This document shows positions 53,127 through 62,006 of a stretch of 64,000 nucleotides of DNA, piece after piece. The stretch spans positions 62,001 through 126,000 of the forward strand of contig PBVE01000018.1 of assembly GCA_002728135.1 (NCBI GenBank), written 5' to 3'. Every line of letters begins with the position of its first letter. Position 1 is the first letter of the stretch. The stretch comes from Rhodospirillaceae bacterium. GTDB lineage: Bacteria; Pseudomonadota; Alphaproteobacteria; UBA828. The translations under genes were made by a program, and so were the position numbers. The notes beneath the pieces are model-generated. The model saw only the letters and a list, made by a program, of their open reading frames with translations. It did not search any database and was not told where the DNA came from.

Positions 53127-53884
53127 TTACCTACCAAATCAGATATAGGAGTATGTTTGTAGAACGGTACACGCTTAATCAATAAGCGTAATGCCTCATA
53201 GTGAATGCCAATGATAACCTTAAAAGTCATAACAGGGTCTGTAAAAAATACTTTAAGAAGAGCAAGGTTATTAAGTTTTTTAGGTTTTACTCTTAAAGTT
53301 GCCACCATAGAATCTCCTGATGCACTTAAAACTTTAATCAAGATGGAAAAAAAATCATCACACATTGAAACTCGAAAGCTATATTGTGCATCCATACTAA
53401 TAAATGGCGAGACAAAAAAAACTTTTTTGTCATCGTGAAAAATTACTTTTTCAAGTGCGTTAGAAATATCAATGGGGATAACATAGCAATGTTGTTCCCC
53501 AAAGGTATTTTTTACCTCATAAATAATAGCCTTCAATTCTTCATCTTGGTCATAACAGAAATACATACTTAATGGATTAAACACGTAACCAAATATTCTA
53601 GGCATGGAAAAAAGATAGACTTTGCCTTTCTTAATATTAACTCCATGCTGCATCAATAGATGATCAACCCAAGGCTTTAGCGGTGACCCATCACGTGGAC
53701 CATGATCTTTGTCATAGAATGAAAATAAATTAAATCGGTTATATGAAAAAAACCATATTTGTTTTTGTATTTTAGAAATTTGTCTAATATCTAATAATAA
53801 CGCAGATATCCGATAAGAAAAACTATGCCTTGCGGGTTTTGTCCGAGTATGTCTTACCCACCCGCGAAATAAAGTATTATTCAT
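53123..53884 (-). CDS. DUF1365 family protein
   Basis: 253 residues. LFRGWVRHTRTKPARHSFSYR, YVFNPLSMYFCYD and HYEALRLLIKRVPFY are the conserved DUF1365 motifs. The biochemical role is unknown, but the family is almost always beside cyclopropane synthase-like and FAD oxidoreductase genes. It overlaps the methyltransferase by four bases and follows the FAD gene by 48 bases, so it is in that operon. It may handle acyl chains, by association. Confidence 0.9.
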   Translation of the reverse strand: MNNTLFRGWVRHTRTKPARHSFSYRISALLLDIRQISKIQKQIWFFSYNRFNLFSFYDKDHGPRDGSPLKPWVDHLLMQHGVNIKKGKVYLFSMPRIFGYVFNPLSMYFCYDQDEELKAIIYEVKNTFGEQHCYVIPIDISNALEKVIFHDDKKVFFVSPFISMDAQYSFRVSMCDDFFSILIKVLSASGDSMVATLRVKPKKLNNLALLKVFFTDPVMTFKVIIGIHYEALRLLIKRVPFYKHTPISDLVGK

Positions 53885-53932
53885 TTTTTATCGACACGCA
53901 TATGAAAGAAAATATATACAACATTAAAATAA

Positions 53933-55237
53933 TTACGCTCTAACACCATTTGATTTCCAAGGTGCAACTATACCAAATTTCTCCGATATATTTAATGCTG
54001 ATAACAACGCATCCTCATGAAATCCATAGCCAAAATAACTACCACAGAACCAAATATTATCTTTCCCCTGAATTATTGATAAATTCTTCCTTGCTCTTTG
54101 GGCATTATGATTTAATAAAGGGTGTGAATATAAAAAAGACTTTTTAAACATTTTTGGATCAATCCTTTTTGGTGGATTAAGAGTCAGAAAAATATTTGGT
54201 AAATCATTGAATTTATGCAAGTTATTTAACCAATAAGTTACTCCTAAATTATTTTTCTCTAGTCCTGTATCTATTACGTTCCATGAGGACCAAACAGATC
54301 TCCTTTTTGGCATTAAATTAACATCCTCGTGTAAAACAGCCTTATTAAGGCAATATTTAAATCCACCTAAGATTTCTTTCTCTTTTAGAGTGGGACAATC
54401 TAGAATGTTTAATGCCTGATCAGCATGTGAAGCAATTATAACCATGTCATGAGTATATTTATTACCTATTTGGTCAATCAAAATAACTTTATTATCTTGC
54501 CTAATTACGTTTACGATCTGACAATTTAGTTTTATTGGCTTTGGTATATCTTGAACGATTTTTTTTACATAACTTCTACTTCCACCGATAACTGTTTTCC
54601 AAACTGGTCTATTTCCTAACTTCAATAATCCATGATTATCAAAAAAATTAACAACACTACTGAAAGGAAAATCAGATGCCTGGCTAATAGGAACTGACCA
54701 GATTGCAGCAATCATTGGTAATAAATGCAGATTAATAAAAGAATCAGAATATGAGTTTTCTTTTAGAAAATCTGCAACAGTAAAATGAGAGAAAGATTTT
54801 GATTTAATAGACGATAATTTATAAAATCTTAACAAATTAACAATAATTGACCAATGAGAAAATTTGAGAAGATTGTTGCGCTGGGCGAAAAAACCATTTA
54901 GGCCTTTGCTACAATATTCAATGTCTAAACGACTAAGGCTTACTGCAAAAGACATATCGCTAATTTTAGTCTTAACCCCAAGATAATCAAATAATGATGT
55001 TAGATTTGGGTAAGTTTTATTATTAAAAACAATAAAACCTGTATCTACACATTTCTTTTGATTTCCTAAAGTAATATTAACTGTATTACTATGCCCCCCC
55101 ACGTAATCATTCTGTTCATAGATTTGAACATCATGTCTTGTAGATAATAACCATGCAGCAGAAATACCAGCAATACCTGAACCAATGACAGCAATATCTA
55201 GCATATCTGGTGACATATTTGATTTTGTATTTGTCAT
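53933..55237 (-). CDS. FAD-dependent amine-oxidase-fold oxidoreductase of the lipid-modification cluster
   Basis: 434 residues. The Rossmann FAD motif AVIGSGIAGISAAWLLS at 16-32, then YEQNDYVGGHSNTV near 38-51 and VDTGFIVFNNKTYPNL are the conserved start of this family of predicted NAD/FAD-binding proteins (COG2907). Related proteins act on membrane lipid acyl chains together with CFA-like enzymes. It is the first gene of the four-gene minus operon. A candidate operator-like palindrome, ATTTAAATT with AATTTAAAT, lies about 35 bases upstream (55272-55290). Confidence 0.89.
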   Translation of the reverse strand: MTNTKSNMSPDMLDIAVIGSGIAGISAAWLLSTRHDVQIYEQNDYVGGHSNTVNITLGNQKKCVDTGFIVFNNKTYPNLTSLFDYLGVKTKISDMSFAVSLSRLDIEYCSKGLNGFFAQRNNLLKFSHWSIIVNLLRFYKLSSIKSKSFSHFTVADFLKENSYSDSFINLHLLPMIAAIWSVPISQASDFPFSSVVNFFDNHGLLKLGNRPVWKTVIGGSRSYVKKIVQDIPKPIKLNCQIVNVIRQDNKVILIDQIGNKYTHDMVIIASHADQALNILDCPTLKEKEILGGFKYCLNKAVLHEDVNLMPKRRSVWSSWNVIDTGLEKNNLGVTYWLNNLHKFNDLPNIFLTLNPPKRIDPKMFKKSFLYSHPLLNHNAQRARKNLSIIQGKDNIWFCGSYFGYGFHEDALLSALNISEKFGIVAPWKSNGVRA

Positions 55238-55629
55238 ATATTAATTTTGAGTCAACTAAGAAATAATATTTATTTAAATTAAATTTAAATACGATGTATT
55301 TATTTATTTGGATTATAATTATAAATCAAATTAACTCTTTTCTTAATTTAAAAAATATTAGATATACTTCTAAATTATCGGTTTATTTATGAATGTTTTG
55401 TAAATTGGCCTCTATTATGATAATTTATAGCTGTTTTTAACTATCAGAACATAAAATTATGAATTATACAGTTTCATCAGGCAAAAATCTTATTGAAACT
55501 ATTATCATTTCACACTTTAATAGAATTTATCAGTGAAAAAGGTTTTAAAGCCATAAACTGGGGACACATGAGCCTCTTTATTTCACTAATGTATTTTTTA
55601 CAATAGCTAACAGAACGGGAGGACGAGCT
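55238..55629. promoter_or_regulatory. 392-base region between the lipid cluster and the aldehyde dehydrogenase
   Basis: Two divergent genes require promoters here. A perfect AT-only palindrome, ATTTAAATT-A-AATTTAAAT, is at 55272-55290; given the AT bias it is only suggestive. GGGAGGACGAG sits at 55618-55627 just before the GTG of the aldehyde dehydrogenase and is a strong ribosome binding site. Short open frames of 7 to 25 codons exist (for example from 55459) but have nothing to recommend them. Confidence 0.45.
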
Positions 55630-57126
55630 GTGGCATACGGAAGACCCTCATTTAAAGAACATTATGACAATTTTATTGGTGGCAGCTGGGTTGCACCTGT
55701 CGATGGTGAATACTTTGATAATCATTCTCCTATCGACAACAGCCTTATAGCTCGCGTAGCTAAATCTAATGAGAAAGATATAGATTTAGCAGTCAAAGCA
55801 GCATGGGATGCAGCAAGCTCATGGAATAAGACTTCAGCTGCTGAGCGCAGTCAAGTATTAATGAAAATAGCAGACAGAATTGAAGAAAACCTTGAAGATC
55901 TTGCTTTAGTTGAAACTTGGGATAACGGTAAAGCCATACGTGAAACAAAAGCTGCAGATCTACCTCTAACTGTTGATCATTTTAGGTATTTTGGAGCAGC
56001 TATTAGAGCAGAATCAGGAGAAACATCTGACTTAGATGCAACACGAGTAACCCAAGAAATACATGAACCACTTGGTGTAGTAGGACAAATTATACCTTGG
56101 AATTTTCCTATTCTAATGGCTGCATGGAAACTTGCCCCAGCATTGGCAGCAGGAAATTGTGTGGTTATTAAACCTGCAGAACAAACACCGGTAGGAATCA
56201 TGGTGCTTATGGAACTTATAAGTGACCTTATCCCTGCTGGAGTTGTAAATGTAGTTAGTGGATTTGGCCCTGAGGCTGGACAACCTCTTGCAACACATCC
56301 AGACATTAAGAAGGTTGCATTTACGGGAGAAACAACCACTGGCAGACTCATTATGCAATATGCATCAGAGAATATAATTCCTGTAACTCTTGAGCTTGGA
56401 GGAAAATCTCCTAACATATTCTTTGAAAGCGTTGCAGCTCAAGACGATGAATTCTTAGATAAAGCAATCGAGGGTTTTGTTATGTTTGCTTTAAACCAAG
56501 GAGAGGTTTGTACATGCCCTTCGAGAGCCTTGATCCAAGAGAATATATATGAAGAGTTTATTAGCCGTTGCCTCGAAAGAGTTGAGGCTATAACTCTTGG
56601 TGATCCATTAGAGGATAATACAATGATGGGTGCCCAAGCTTCCAATGATCAGTATGAAAAAATTCTAAATTATATTGATGTTGGAAAGCAAGAAGGTGCT
56701 GAAGTTTTGATCGGGGGTGAAAAATTTGACAACCCAGTTCATCCAAATGGTTTTTATATTAAACCTACCGTCTTCAAAGGCCATAATAAAATGCGAATAT
56801 TCCAAGAAGAGATTTTTGGACCTGTGGTTAGTGTCACTACTTTTAAAGACGAAGCGGAGGCACTTGCTATAGCCAATGATACACTTTATGGGCTAGGTGC
56901 AGGTGTTTGGACCAGAGATATACACCAAATGCAATCAATGTCTCGGGGTATAGAGGCAGGTAGAATATGGTGTAACTGTTACCATGATTACCCATCACAT
57001 GCTTCTTTCGGAGGTTACAAGAAATCTGGGATTGGCCGTGAAACACATAAAATGATGCTTAATCATTACAGACATACAAAGAACGTAATAACTTCTTATG
57101 ATAAAAATAAACTAGGTTTCTTCTAA
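55630..57126 (+). CDS. Aldehyde dehydrogenase, AldB type
   Basis: 498 residues. The start is GTG at 55630, decided by the strong GGGAGG site 8 bases upstream. General base Glu255 is in [11 protein letters not shown] and the catalytic Cys294 in [11 protein letters not shown], a motif characteristic of AldB-type acetaldehyde/alkanal dehydrogenases. It oxidises aldehydes to acids with NAD(P)+. The DUF779 gene follows after a hairpin; the AldB-DUF779 pairing is common in bacteria, so the small protein probably assists or regulates the enzyme. Confidence 0.93.
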   Translation: MAYGRPSFKEHYDNFIGGSWVAPVDGEYFDNHSPIDNSLIARVAKSNEKDIDLAVKAAWDAASSWNKTSAAERSQVLMKIADRIEENLEDLALVETWDNGKAIRETKAADLPLTVDHFRYFGAAIRAESGETSDLDATRVTQEIHEPLGVVGQIIPWNFPILMAAWKLAPALAAGNCVVIKPAEQTPVGIMVLMELISDLIPAGVVNVVSGFGPEAGQPLATHPDIKKVAFTGETTTGRLIMQYASENIIPVTLELGGKSPNIFFESVAAQDDEFLDKAIEGFVMFALNQGEVCTCPSRALIQENIYEEFISRCLERVEAITLGDPLEDNTMMGAQASNDQYEKILNYIDVGKQEGAEVLIGGEKFDNPVHPNGFYIKPTVFKGHNKMRIFQEEIFGPVVSVTTFKDEAEALAIANDTLYGLGAGVWTRDIHQMQSMSRGIEAGRIWCNCYHDYPSHASFGGYKKSGIGRETHKMMLNHYRHTKNVITSYDKNKLGFF

Positions 57127-57146
57127 ACCTTACCGTATTAGATTAA

Positions 57147-57177
57147 AGGATGCCTTCTTTTTCAAAGAAGGCATCCT
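57147..57177 (+). terminator. 14-bp perfect hairpin between aldehyde dehydrogenase and DUF779
   Basis: AGGATGCCTTCTTT (57147-57160) pairs fully with AAAGAAGGCATCCT (57164-57177) over a TTC loop. Only ATTCTT follows, so termination would be weak. It may attenuate transcription so that less DUF779 is made than aldehyde dehydrogenase, or stabilise the upstream message. The DUF779 ribosome site begins about 14 bases after it. Confidence 0.7.
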
Positions 57178-57200
57178 ATTCTTAATATTTGGAGGTGCTC

Positions 57201-57566
57201 ATGACTGTAGAAAGGGTTTCAGTCACAGAATCTGCAGCCGCTATAATCGACAAATTACGCGAGAAACATGGCAATTTAATTTTCCATCAAAGTGGTGGAT
57301 GCTGTGATGGATCAATGCCTATGTGCTTCAAAGAAGGGGACTTCCTAATTGGCCGTAGGGATGTATGTTTAGGTCAAATACACGGCTGTAATTTTTATAT
57401 GGCCCCAGATCAATTCGAATACTATAAAAATATGCATGTATGTATTGATATAGTCGAGGGACGCGGCTCTAGTTTTTCATTAGAAATTCCTTTGGGACTA
57501 AGGTTTATGGCAATTTCAACACTCTTTACTGACGAAGAAATAAATAATCTCACTCCCTTAGTTTAA
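57201..57566 (+). CDS. DUF779 family protein
   Basis: The ATG at 57201 gives 121 residues and is preceded by GGAGGTGC; a TTG at 57189 would read through that site. FHQSGGCCDGSMPMC is the conserved cysteine block, and later VCLGQIHGCNFYM and SSFSLEIPLG fit the family. Function is unknown; members are nearly always beside aldehyde dehydrogenases, possibly as a cysteine- or metal-dependent partner. It is in the same transcription unit as the AldB-type gene. Confidence 0.9.
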   Translation: MTVERVSVTESAAAIIDKLREKHGNLIFHQSGGCCDGSMPMCFKEGDFLIGRRDVCLGQIHGCNFYMAPDQFEYYKNMHVCIDIVEGRGSSFSLEIPLGLRFMAISTLFTDEEINNLTPLV

Positions 57567-57662
57567 TCCCGAACCCTCAATATTTTTTAGATTATTGATT
57601 TTATCTAACGTACATTATTTTAATAAACTATATTAAATTAAAAAAATCCCATGAGGATAAAT

Positions 57663-57962
57663 ATGTTCATAGCTATGAATCGTTTTAAAATAGTTATAGG
57701 TAAAGAATCTGATTTTGAAAAAATTTGGAAAAATAGAGAAACTTATTTGAACGAAGTTCCTGGATTTATTTCATTTAATCTTTTACGCGGGGATACTCAA
57801 GCGGATCATACTCTATTTGCTTCACATAGTACTTGGGCATGCCAAGATGACTTTATAAAATGGACAAATTCGGAATCCTTTAGAAAATCACATAAAGGGG
57901 CAGGTAATCATAGAGATCTATATATAGGACACCCACATTTTGAAGGCTTTAATGTAATTTAA
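57663..57962 (+). CDS. Antibiotic biosynthesis monooxygenase (ABM) domain protein, HmoA/IsdG-like
   Basis: The ATG at 57663 gives 99 residues with GAGG seven bases upstream; the ATG at 57651 is inside a weaker context. FIAMNRFKIV, VPGFISFNLLRG and FASHSTWACQDDFIKW are typical of ABM proteins, in particular the heme-degrading HmoA/IsdG type with an Asn near the start (MNRF), a Trp (STW) and a His (KSH) in the right order. Heme use is possible but other quinol-type monooxygenases share the fold. Confidence 0.82.
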   Translation: MFIAMNRFKIVIGKESDFEKIWKNRETYLNEVPGFISFNLLRGDTQADHTLFASHSTWACQDDFIKWTNSESFRKSHKGAGNHRDLYIGHPHFEGFNVI

Positions 57963-58066
57963 TAAATTCATAATTCAAAAGTCATGGAATTGTAGTGACC
58001 AAATAACATCTCTTTAGATAATAAATTACTTAGAATAATGAATAGTCTAAAAAGGAGCAATAATAC

Positions 58067-58609
58067 ATGATACGCCACCATGAAAATGCACCAGGTTTGT
58101 GTCAAATAGCTGATGAAGATACTCAATCGTATGTGTTTAATCAGACTATGCTCAGAATCAAAGACCCGGAAATATCTTTAGATTTCTATACTCGTATAAT
58201 TGGAATGACCTTATATAGAAAACTTGAATTTCCAGAAATGAAATTCACACTCTATTTTCTTGCCATGTCCGGAGATGTCCAGAATGATGAGGTGCCGACA
58301 GAAGACAACAAAAGAACAACTTGGACATTCGAACAAAGAGCAATGCTAGAATTAACCCATAACTGGGGATCTGAAACAGAAGCAGGACCGACATATCATA
58401 ATGGTAATAGTGATCCAAGAGGGTTTGGGCATATAGGTTTTAGCGTACCTGATGTTTACGAAGCATCTAAAAGGTTTGAAAAACTTGGTGTTAAATTTGT
58501 TAAAAGACCAGACGATGGAAAAATGAAAGGGTTAGCTTTTATAGAAGATCCTGACGGGTATTGGATAGAAATATTGCAAGCAAATATAATAGAAAAAAAT
58601 TCTAAATAA
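58067..58609 (+). CDS. gloA: Glyoxalase I (lactoylglutathione lyase)
   Basis: 180 residues of the larger, eukaryotic-like (zinc) glyoxalase I type. Metal ligands are Gln26 (NQTMLRI), Glu95 (LELTH), His122 (FGHIGFSV) and Glu168 (YWIEIL). It isomerises the glutathione hemithioacetal of methylglyoxal to S-lactoylglutathione; a GloB-like hydrolase is at 7334. AAGGAG lies nine bases before the ATG. It is in a group with ABM and aldehyde dehydrogenase genes that all deal with reactive carbonyls, but spacing (104 bases) suggests its own promoter. Confidence 0.92.
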   Translation: MIRHHENAPGLCQIADEDTQSYVFNQTMLRIKDPEISLDFYTRIIGMTLYRKLEFPEMKFTLYFLAMSGDVQNDEVPTEDNKRTTWTFEQRAMLELTHNWGSETEAGPTYHNGNSDPRGFGHIGFSVPDVYEASKRFEKLGVKFVKRPDDGKMKGLAFIEDPDGYWIEILQANIIEKNSK

Positions 58610-58647
58610 GATATTTAAAAAATTGTTTTATTTTAATATCTAGGATA

Positions 58648-59016
58648 TCAGAGGCGAGTTATGCCTTGAGGTGATATTCGCCATAGTATCCTTGTAACTG
58701 CGTTTTCCTTTGGAATCTTACCAATATGATCAGACTCCATCGAAGTTATAGATTTTCCAGTGACCGTGATCTCCCTATCATAAACAGACAAGACACTTTT
58801 TACCATAGATCCATAATCTGGGTGAATTAATTCAATATACTCTCCTGGGGAAAGATATTCGCCCTTATTTATAACTTTCCCCAGGACATAATCACCATCA
58901 TCAAGATATGGGGACATACTATGCCCCTTTATTCTTATGACCCTCCAACCAAGTATCGACTTAAAATGGCTCAAAGTACTGGATAAACTGTCTCCAGACT
59001 TGGTGGATATGGGCAT
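58648..59016 (-). CDS. sodX: Nickel SOD maturation protease SodX
   Basis: 122 residues from ATG 59016. The signal-peptidase-like catalytic dyad is Ser33 in KGHSMSPYLDDGDYVLG and Lys73 in GSMVKSVL. SodX removes the N-terminal leader of SodN so that His1 can bind nickel. It follows sodN on the same strand. ATG 59016 overlaps sodN by 46 bases; a TTG at 58974 overlaps the sodN stop as TTGA and would give 108 residues (LSHFKSILGW...), so the start is uncertain. Confidence 0.9.
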   Translation of the reverse strand: MPISTKSGDSLSSTLSHFKSILGWRVIRIKGHSMSPYLDDGDYVLGKVINKGEYLSPGEYIELIHPDYGSMVKSVLSVYDREITVTGKSITSMESDHIGKIPKENAVTRILWRISPQGITRL

Positions 59017-59468
59017 ACGCTTCTTGTTGTTTTAATATCTTTTGTTGTCCAATAAATCTCAGCAAATCTATTGATCAGCTCTACAAAATCTTCAGCATCT
59101 TTGCGATTAACTCCTTGCTTGCAGGCACTTCCCTTTAGCATAATATTATGAGTTAATTCATCAATTTCTGGAAAAGCTTCTTTTTGTGGTGTTTTAAAAT
59201 AGTCACCCCAAATTATACGTACTTCATGTTTAGCTTTTTCTGCTTCCTCTTCTTTTCGCATAACGCAACGAGCTATAGTGTTTTGTGAACTAATACCTGT
59301 TTTATCACCGCTAGCAGTTTCTTCCATTATATCAATAAGACGTACTACTGACAAAGCTGCAATTTGTGCAGATGACGGGTCATAGATTTTACAAGGAATA
59401 TCACAATGTGCTTTTGATGTTGGTATCTCTTTTAGGTTTTCAAGTCCACGCATAATACTGTGAAGCAT
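58971..59468 (-). CDS. sodN: Nickel superoxide dismutase precursor (SodN)
   Basis: 165 residues. A 20-residue leader is followed by the nickel hook HCDIPC (residues 21-26: His21, Cys22, Asp23, Pro25, Cys26), where cleavage before His21 by SodX gives the ligand set. The family usually has HCDLPCGVY; here Lys replaces Gly after the second Cys. The four-helix part follows (SSAQIAALSVVRLIDIM). The enzyme dismutates superoxide in a homohexamer using Ni instead of Fe/Mn, suited to iron-poor sea water. An inverted repeat TATTTCAT with ATGAAATA (59496-59520) lies upstream. Confidence 0.95.
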   Translation of the reverse strand: MLHSIMRGLENLKEIPTSKAHCDIPCKIYDPSSAQIAALSVVRLIDIMEETASGDKTGISSQNTIARCVMRKEEEAEKAKHEVRIIWGDYFKTPQKEAFPEIDELTHNIMLKGSACKQGVNRKDAEDFVELINRFAEIYWTTKDIKTTRSVCPYPPSLETVYPVL

Positions 59469-59695
59469 TTTAGGAAACTCCCATCTGTAGTAAACTATTT
59501 CATAAATAAAAAATGAAATATACTATTAAAAAAAAGTATGTATCATCAAAGGATTTAGCAAAGCCTGAATAAAAATCAAGTGATTTCCACAAATCAGCGT
59601 GTATATTTTCAAATATAACAATAAAATAAATATTATCTGATGCTTAACAGCAAAATTATATTAAATTTAGGTAAAATACTCAAATCAGCTTGGAT

Positions 59696-60484
59696 ATGAA
59701 AATGGATGATGAATCAACTATAAATGCAGCCTCGTTGTTATGGGAAATGATGCAAGAAAATTCACAAATTGATGTATTGCCTGAACATTGTAGGCCCAAG
59801 ACATTAGATGAAGGATATGCAATCCAAAGCCAACTAGAAAACCTAACAGGGTTGACTGTTAGTGGTTACAAAGTTGGAGCCACTAATGCTAATGTACAGA
59901 AAGGCTTTGGAATTAATAGTCCTTTTTTTGGCCGTCTATATGATAATTTTATTTATAGTAACAAAGCGTTTATCCACCGGGGACTTGTTAATTCATATGC
60001 AATTGAACCTGAGTTTGATTTTATAATTGGTAAAACATTATCACCACGTCATACCCCTTTTACTGAATTAGAAGTTGCAGACGCAATTGATACCGTTCTC
60101 CCAGCTATTGAAATTCCAGATTCCCGCTATAAAGACTGGTTTAAGGTTAAGGCCCCAGACCTAGTTGCAGACAATGCAATTAGCGGACTCTTAGTGATGG
60201 GTGTCCCCGAACCCTCACTATCTCGTGATGACTTTATCTCACATCATGTTGAAGTACAGATAAATGGTAATACTGTAGCACATGGGCTGGGTTCAAACGT
60301 TCTTGGCGGACCATGGAAAGTCCTGACATGGCTAGCTAATAAATTAAACTCTCAAGGAATGACCCTTAATGCAGGCAGTATTATTACTACAGGTAGTGCT
60401 TCCGATGTTATTTACTGTGGAGCTGGGGATGCAGTTAAATGTGATTTTGGAACCCTTGGCTGTGTTTCTTTAGAATTTGAGTAA
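59696..60484 (+). CDS. 2-keto-4-pentenoate hydratase / fumarylacetoacetase-fold protein (MhpD-like)
   Basis: About 262 residues if started at ATG 59696; TTG 59690 and ATG 59702 are also in frame, and no Shine-Dalgarno decides. GYKVGATNANVQKGFGINSP, YAIEPEFDFIIG (the metal-binding Glu-X-Glu in a variant form) and LPAIEIPDSRY are the MhpD/4-oxalocrotonate decarboxylase family signature. It hydrates a 2-keto-enoic acid, part of aromatic or keto-acid degradation. No partner enzyme is beside it. Confidence 0.86.
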   Translation: MKMDDESTINAASLLWEMMQENSQIDVLPEHCRPKTLDEGYAIQSQLENLTGLTVSGYKVGATNANVQKGFGINSPFFGRLYDNFIYSNKAFIHRGLVNSYAIEPEFDFIIGKTLSPRHTPFTELEVADAIDTVLPAIEIPDSRYKDWFKVKAPDLVADNAISGLLVMGVPEPSLSRDDFISHHVEVQINGNTVAHGLGSNVLGGPWKVLTWLANKLNSQGMTLNAGSIITTGSASDVIYCGAGDAVKCDFGTLGCVSLEFE

Positions 60485-60488
60485 CACA

Positions 60489-60569
60489 TTATAAGAAATA
60501 ACCAGAACCAAAAAGAGCAAAAAGTGCTGCCCCAAATAAAATCAGTGCTAATGTACGTGAAAAAAACAT
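60489..60569 (-). CDS. Candidate 26-residue membrane peptide
   Basis: A 26-codon open frame begins at ATG 60569 with a strong ribosome site (GAGGGAGT, six bases before) and ends at TAA 60491-60489. It encodes one hydrophobic segment (LALILFGAALFALFG) after MFFSRT. It has no homology I recognise and is too short to prove by sequence alone. It lies in a gap with no other gene and diverges from the 34-residue candidate at 60666. The ribosome site is the best evidence. Confidence 0.35.
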   Translation of the reverse strand: MFFSRTLALILFGAALFALFGSGYFL

Positions 60570-60665
60570 ATATTTAGACTCCCTCACATATTTTTTGATT
60601 GAAAAAAACCATAATACCTATAAGTATTTATAGTATAATATAAAGTATACATTCAGGTAGGAACG

Positions 60666-60770
60666 ATGAAATTTGTTATTTGGTTAATATTAAGGATTAT
60701 TTTAGTGCCAATACCTGGTTTTATTCGAAAACGTATAATAAAAGCAATATTAGGAGCATATAGACAATAA
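60666..60770 (+). CDS. Candidate 34-residue membrane-active peptide
   Basis: ATG at 60666, preceded by AGGTAGGAACG, opens a 34-codon frame ending at TAA 60770. It has a hydrophobic stretch (FVIWLILRIILVPIPGF) followed by a basic tail (IRKRIIKAI), so it would be a membrane or amphipathic peptide. I recognise no family. It is on its own between the MhpD-like gene and the convergent FMN dehydrogenase, and together with the 26-codon frame it may be noise or a pair of small proteins. Confidence 0.33.
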   Translation: MKFVIWLILRIILVPIPGFIRKRIIKAILGAYRQ

Positions 60771-60809
60771 CTATTATTCTAAAAGATATTAAAAATTAAT
60801 TGTCTGGGA

Positions 60810-61946
60810 TCAATTATATAAAATTGATGTGTCAACATCACTTAAAGATGACTTACCACAAAGAGCCATAGACATATCAAGCTCACGTTTTAAAATTTTA
60901 AGTGTCTGAGTAACTCCAGCTTGTCCATTTGAACCAAGACCGTATAAATATGCCCTGCCAAGAAGAGTGCCACGAGCACCTAATGCAATGGCTTTCAATA
61001 TATCTTGACCAGAACGTATTCCGCCATCTACCCAAACTTCTGTATCTCCACCCACACGATCAAGAATTGCAGGTAATGCGGAAACAGTGGACAGAGTACC
61101 ATCTAATTGTCTACCCCCATGATTAGATACCACAATTGCATCTGCACCAATATCAACAGCTGACTTTGCATCATCTGGATCCATAATTCCTTTTATAACA
61201 AGCTTTCTATCCCAATTCATACGAAGCCCCTCAATATCTTTCCAAGTTAATGAAGGATCAAATTGGCCGCTTACCCAATCTGATAGCGAGGTCATATCAT
61301 CTACACCCTTTACGTGACCCACCACATTTCCAAAGTACCTCCGGCGTGTTTTTATCATCTGGAAACACCAATTTGGCTTACTGACAAGATTTATAGTATT
61401 TTTAATAGTTAACTTTGGAGGTGTACTTAGACCATTTCTTCGATCTTTATATCTATCTCCAAGAATAGGTAAATCGATTGTAACCATCAATGTAGAACAA
61501 TTTGCATCTTTTGCACGTGAAAGAAGTCGACGAATAAAGTCTCTATCTCGCATAACGTAAAGCTGGAACCAGAATGGTTTAGAAGTATGCTCTGCAACAT
61601 CTTCAATTGAACAAATAGACATTGTTGATAAAGTAAATGGAACACCAAATTCCTCTGCTGATTTAGCTGCTAAAATTTCTCCATCGGCGCGGTGCATCCC
61701 TATAAGACCAACTGGGCCTAAAACAACAGGCATTGGCAGATCTAATCCAAGCATAGGCATAATCGTATTTCTTGAACTTACATCTACTCCGACTCTCTGC
61801 TTTAATTTGATAGACTGCCAATCTTTTTCATTTGAATGGTATGTTGATTCTGTCCAAGACCCTCCATCTGCATATTCATAAAACATGCGAGGGACACGCT
61901 TTTGAGCTAATACTCTCTGATCTTCTACACAATTAATTAATGCCAT
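60810..61946 (-). CDS. FMN-dependent alpha-hydroxy-acid dehydrogenase (LldD/glycolate oxidase family)
   Basis: 378 residues. The FMN barrel is complete: YEYADGGSWTE near 24-34, LGPVGLIGMHR, the catalytic His in SNHGGRQLDG and VDGGIRSGQDILKA and GARGTLLGRAYLYGL for phosphate binding. It oxidises L-lactate, glycolate, mandelate or a similar 2-hydroxy acid, with electrons to a membrane quinone or O2. It is single and convergent with a small peptide candidate. Substrate not assigned. Confidence 0.92.
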   Translation of the reverse strand: MALINCVEDQRVLAQKRVPRMFYEYADGGSWTESTYHSNEKDWQSIKLKQRVGVDVSSRNTIMPMLGLDLPMPVVLGPVGLIGMHRADGEILAAKSAEEFGVPFTLSTMSICSIEDVAEHTSKPFWFQLYVMRDRDFIRRLLSRAKDANCSTLMVTIDLPILGDRYKDRRNGLSTPPKLTIKNTINLVSKPNWCFQMIKTRRRYFGNVVGHVKGVDDMTSLSDWVSGQFDPSLTWKDIEGLRMNWDRKLVIKGIMDPDDAKSAVDIGADAIVVSNHGGRQLDGTLSTVSALPAILDRVGGDTEVWVDGGIRSGQDILKAIALGARGTLLGRAYLYGLGSNGQAGVTQTLKILKRELDMSMALCGKSSLSDVDTSILYN

Positions 61947-62006
61947 AAGTTTTTCCAGATTATTTATAAGAACTTAAATCAAATTTATAAAAAACTAATC
62001 CATAAG

